DNA from: Rhizosaccharibacter radicis | Lineage (GTDB): Bacteria > Pseudomonadota > Alphaproteobacteria > Acetobacterales > Acetobacteraceae | Reading direction: 5' to 3' | DNA length: 64,000 bases | NCBI GenBank assembly: GCA_024508355.1 | Contig: JAMZEJ010000002.1 | Coordinates: 186,001 to 250,000 of the forward strand | Shown here: piece after piece, positions 62,352-64,000 of the stretch | Layout: every line of letters begins with the position of its first letter | Numbering within the stretch: position 1 is the stretch's first letter | Notes under the pieces: generated by a model | The model's input: the letters and a program-made list of their open reading frames with translations, nothing else | Database searches by the model: none | What the model was told of the DNA's origin: nothing | Position numbers and translations under genes: made by a program

Positions 62352-63935
62352 CCCAGGCGGCTTCGACGTGATGTCGTATGTCACCCGGTTGATCCCGCGC
62401 ACCTCGTTGACGATGCGCCCGGCGACGCGGTTCAGGAAGCCCATGTCGAACGGATACACGTCCGCGGTCATGCCGTCGGTGCTGGTGACGGCGCGCAACG
62501 CGCAGGCCTGGTCGTAGGTGCGGCCGTCGCCCATGACGCCGACGGTGCGGACGGGCAGCAGCACGGCGAAGGCCTGCCAGATCGCGTCATAGAGGCCGGC
62601 GGCGCGGATTTCCTCCAGGAACACCGTGTCGACCCGGCGGAGCAGGTCGAGCTTGTCGCGGGTGATGTCGCCGGGGATGCGGATGGCGAGGCCGGGGCCG
62701 GGAAACGGGTGGCGGCCGACGATGTGCTCCGGGATGCCGAGCTCGCGGCCGAGCACGCGCACCTCGTCCTTGAACAGCTCGCGCAGCGGCTCCACCAGCG
62801 ACATGCGCATGCGCGCCGGCAGGCCGCCCACGTTGTGGTGGCTCTTGATGGTGACGCTGGGGCCGCCGGTGAAGCTGACGCTCTCGATCACGTCCGGATA
62901 CAGCGTGCCCTGCGCCAGGAAGTCGGCGCCGCCGAGCTTCTGGGCCTCGGCGTCGAACACCTCGATGAACAGCCGGCCGATGGTCTTGCGCTTGATCTCG
63001 GGGTCCGTGACGCCCTCGAGCTCGCGGAGGAACAGCTCGGACGCGTCGCGGTGGATCAGCCGGATGTTGAAGCGGCCGCGGAAGGTGTTGACCACCTCCT
63101 CCGCCTCGCCGGCGCGGAGCATGCCGTGATCCACGAAGATGCAGGTGAGCTGGTCGCCGATCGCCTCGTGGATCAGCACGGCCGCGACCGAGCTGTCGAC
63201 GCCGCCGGACAAGCCGCAGATCACGCGGCCCTTGCCCACCTGGGCGCGGATGCGGGCGATCTCGAGCTCGCGGAACCCGGCCATGGTCCAGGTGCCGGAA
63301 CAACCGGCGACGTCGTGGGTGAAGTTGCGCAGCAGGGCGGCGCCGTGCGGGGTGTGCACCACCTCGGGATGGAACTGCACGCCGTACAGGCGGCGGCCCT
63401 CGTCGGCGATGATGGCGAACGGCGCGCCCTCGCTGGTGGCGACGGCACGGAAGCCGGGCGGCAGGCGGGTGACGCGGTCGCCGTGGCTCATCCACACCTG
63501 CTCGCGCGAGCCGCGCTGCCAGGTGCCGCGCAACAGGGCGCTGTCCTCCACCACCTCGACATGGGCACGGCCGAACTCGCGATGCTCGTGGGTTTCCACC
63601 GCGCCCCCGAGCTGGAGGCACATGGCCTGCTGGCCGTAGCAGATGCCGAGCACGGGCACGCCGAGGGCGAACACGGTGTCGGGCACGCGGGGCGAGGCGT
63701 CCTCGGTGACGGAAGCGGGACCGCCGCTGAGGATGACGCCGCGGGGGCGGAACGCGCGGATGCGCTCGTCCCCGGCGGTGAAGGGCCAGATCTCGCAATA
63801 CACGCCGCTTTCGCGCACGCGGCGGGCGATCAGCTGGGTCACCTGGGAGCCGAAATCGAGGATCAGCACCCGGTCCTCGTGCAGCGTGGCGTCGAGCTGG
63901 TCGGCGACAACGGCGGCGGGCGGGGTGTCGGTCAT
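62334..63935 (-). CDS. guaA: GMP synthase (glutamine-hydrolysing)
   Basis: A 533-residue full-length GuaA, which converts XMP to GMP with glutamine and ATP. The class I glutamine amidotransferase domain has G-I-C-Y-G-Q-Q (nucleophile C99) and F-H-P-E (H189, E191). The ATP pyrophosphatase P-loop is S-G-G-V-D-S-S (243-249). The C-terminal dimerisation domain ends in T-I-E-W-E. The DNA is much richer in G and C than the left end of the element and is chromosomal. The gene remains intact because the element supplies or restores the last codons. ATG 63935 is the chosen start. Confidence 0.98.
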   Translation of the reverse strand: MTDTPPAAVVADQLDATLHEDRVLILDFGSQVTQLIARRVRESGVYCEIWPFTAGDERIRAFRPRGVILSGGPASVTEDASPRVPDTVFALGVPVLGICYGQQAMCLQLGGAVETHEHREFGRAHVEVVEDSALLRGTWQRGSREQVWMSHGDRVTRLPPGFRAVATSEGAPFAIIADEGRRLYGVQFHPEVVHTPHGAALLRNFTHDVAGCSGTWTMAGFRELEIARIRAQVGKGRVICGLSGGVDSSVAAVLIHEAIGDQLTCIFVDHGMLRAGEAEEVVNTFRGRFNIRLIHRDASELFLRELEGVTDPEIKRKTIGRLFIEVFDAEAQKLGGADFLAQGTLYPDVIESVSFTGGPSVTIKSHHNVGGLPARMRMSLVEPLRELFKDEVRVLGRELGIPEHIVGRHPFPGPGLAIRIPGDITRDKLDLLRRVDTVFLEEIRAAGLYDAIWQAFAVLLPVRTVGVMGDGRTYDQACALRAVTSTDGMTADVYPFDMGFLNRVAGRIVNEVRGINRVTYDITSKPPGTIEWE

Positions 63936-64000
63936 CGGCGGGGGTGTCCCTGGAACAAGCGCCGGGGCGTGGCGGGGCCCGGACGAGGATGCGTCGTTGC

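Noticed and set aside
62587..63798. 403-codon minus-strand frame inside guaA
   Set aside because: Alternative frame of a highly conserved gene; arginine/proline-rich and low complexity.

Overview
The window is almost entirely one integrative and conjugative element (ICE) of about 62 kb, inserted at the 3' end of guaA (GMP synthase) of a high-GC alphaproteobacterium. The guaA gene is at the right edge on the minus strand. The 18-bp sequence that encodes its last codons (T-I-E-W-E-stop) is repeated in direct orientation at 148-165 and 62334-62351 with 16 of 18 bases identical. The two ends also share a 19-bp repeat (285-303 and 62294-62312) and copies of AAAGTACCGTCAG (374-386; 62059-62070; inverted pair 62130-62142/62157-62169). 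A tyrosine recombinase (62041-60785, minus) and an AlpA-type excisionase candidate sit at the right end. The backbone (RepA, ParA, DUF736, DUF2840, TraF, VirD2-like relaxase, TraG, trbBCDEJKLFGI, DUF2274) is of the kind I know from ICEs and plasmids of Sphingomonadales, Rhizobiales and Rhodospirillales. The host cannot be fixed to genus; the guaA protein would suit Acetobacteraceae or a relative, but that is a guess.

Layout. (1) 0.4-6.6 kb, minus strand: five packed genes starting with an AbiEi-like regulator and an AbiEii-like nucleotidyltransferase, then an OLD-type ATPase/Toprim nuclease and a UvrD-like helicase (Gabija-like pair), then a PD-(D/E)XK nuclease. A clear sigma70-type promoter overlapped by an inverted repeat drives them. 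(2) 6.6-11.4 kb, plus strand: an unknown protein, a PD-(D/E)XK-type nuclease, and a PHP-domain/SMC-like ATPase. This is the best candidate here for a poorly described defence system. (3) 11.4-21.0 kb, minus strand: an AbiEi-like regulator, a PLD-SNF2 helicase, a DUF4391 protein, a type III-like methyltransferase (Mod) and a type III-like restriction helicase/nuclease (Res). (4) 21.2-36.1 kb: ICE maintenance and regulation genes (DUF932, ParB-like, Toprim primase-like, DUF2493, DUF736 twice, XRE, DUF2285 proteins, AlpA/MerR-like HTH, RepA with iterons, ParA and a small partner, DUF2840, TraF, lytic transglycosylase). (5) 36.1-50.4 kb: candidate oriT, relaxase, TraG, RHH protein and the complete trb mating-pair operon. 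(6) 50.4-60.2 kb: metabolic cargo of short-chain dehydrogenases, SnoaL-like and VOC proteins, a saccharopine-dehydrogenase-like protein, an NmrA-like protein and an MFS transporter, with LysR, TetR and AraC regulators. Six copies of one operator motif suggest a TetR regulon. (7) 60.5-62.35 kb: excisionase candidate, integrase and right end, then guaA.

How it works together (inference). The integrase and AlpA protein move the element in and out of guaA. RepA with iterons and ParA could replicate and stabilise the excised circle. Relaxase, TraG and Trb proteins transfer it. The left third is a stacked anti-phage island, and the right cargo gives a host-adaptive redox or detoxification function. 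Two breaks are visible: a one-base frameshift in a DUF6499/DUF2285 gene (T-run at 30895-30898) and a possible frameshift in a small gene near 28.3 kb. No tRNA, rRNA, CRISPR array or intact insertion sequence was seen.
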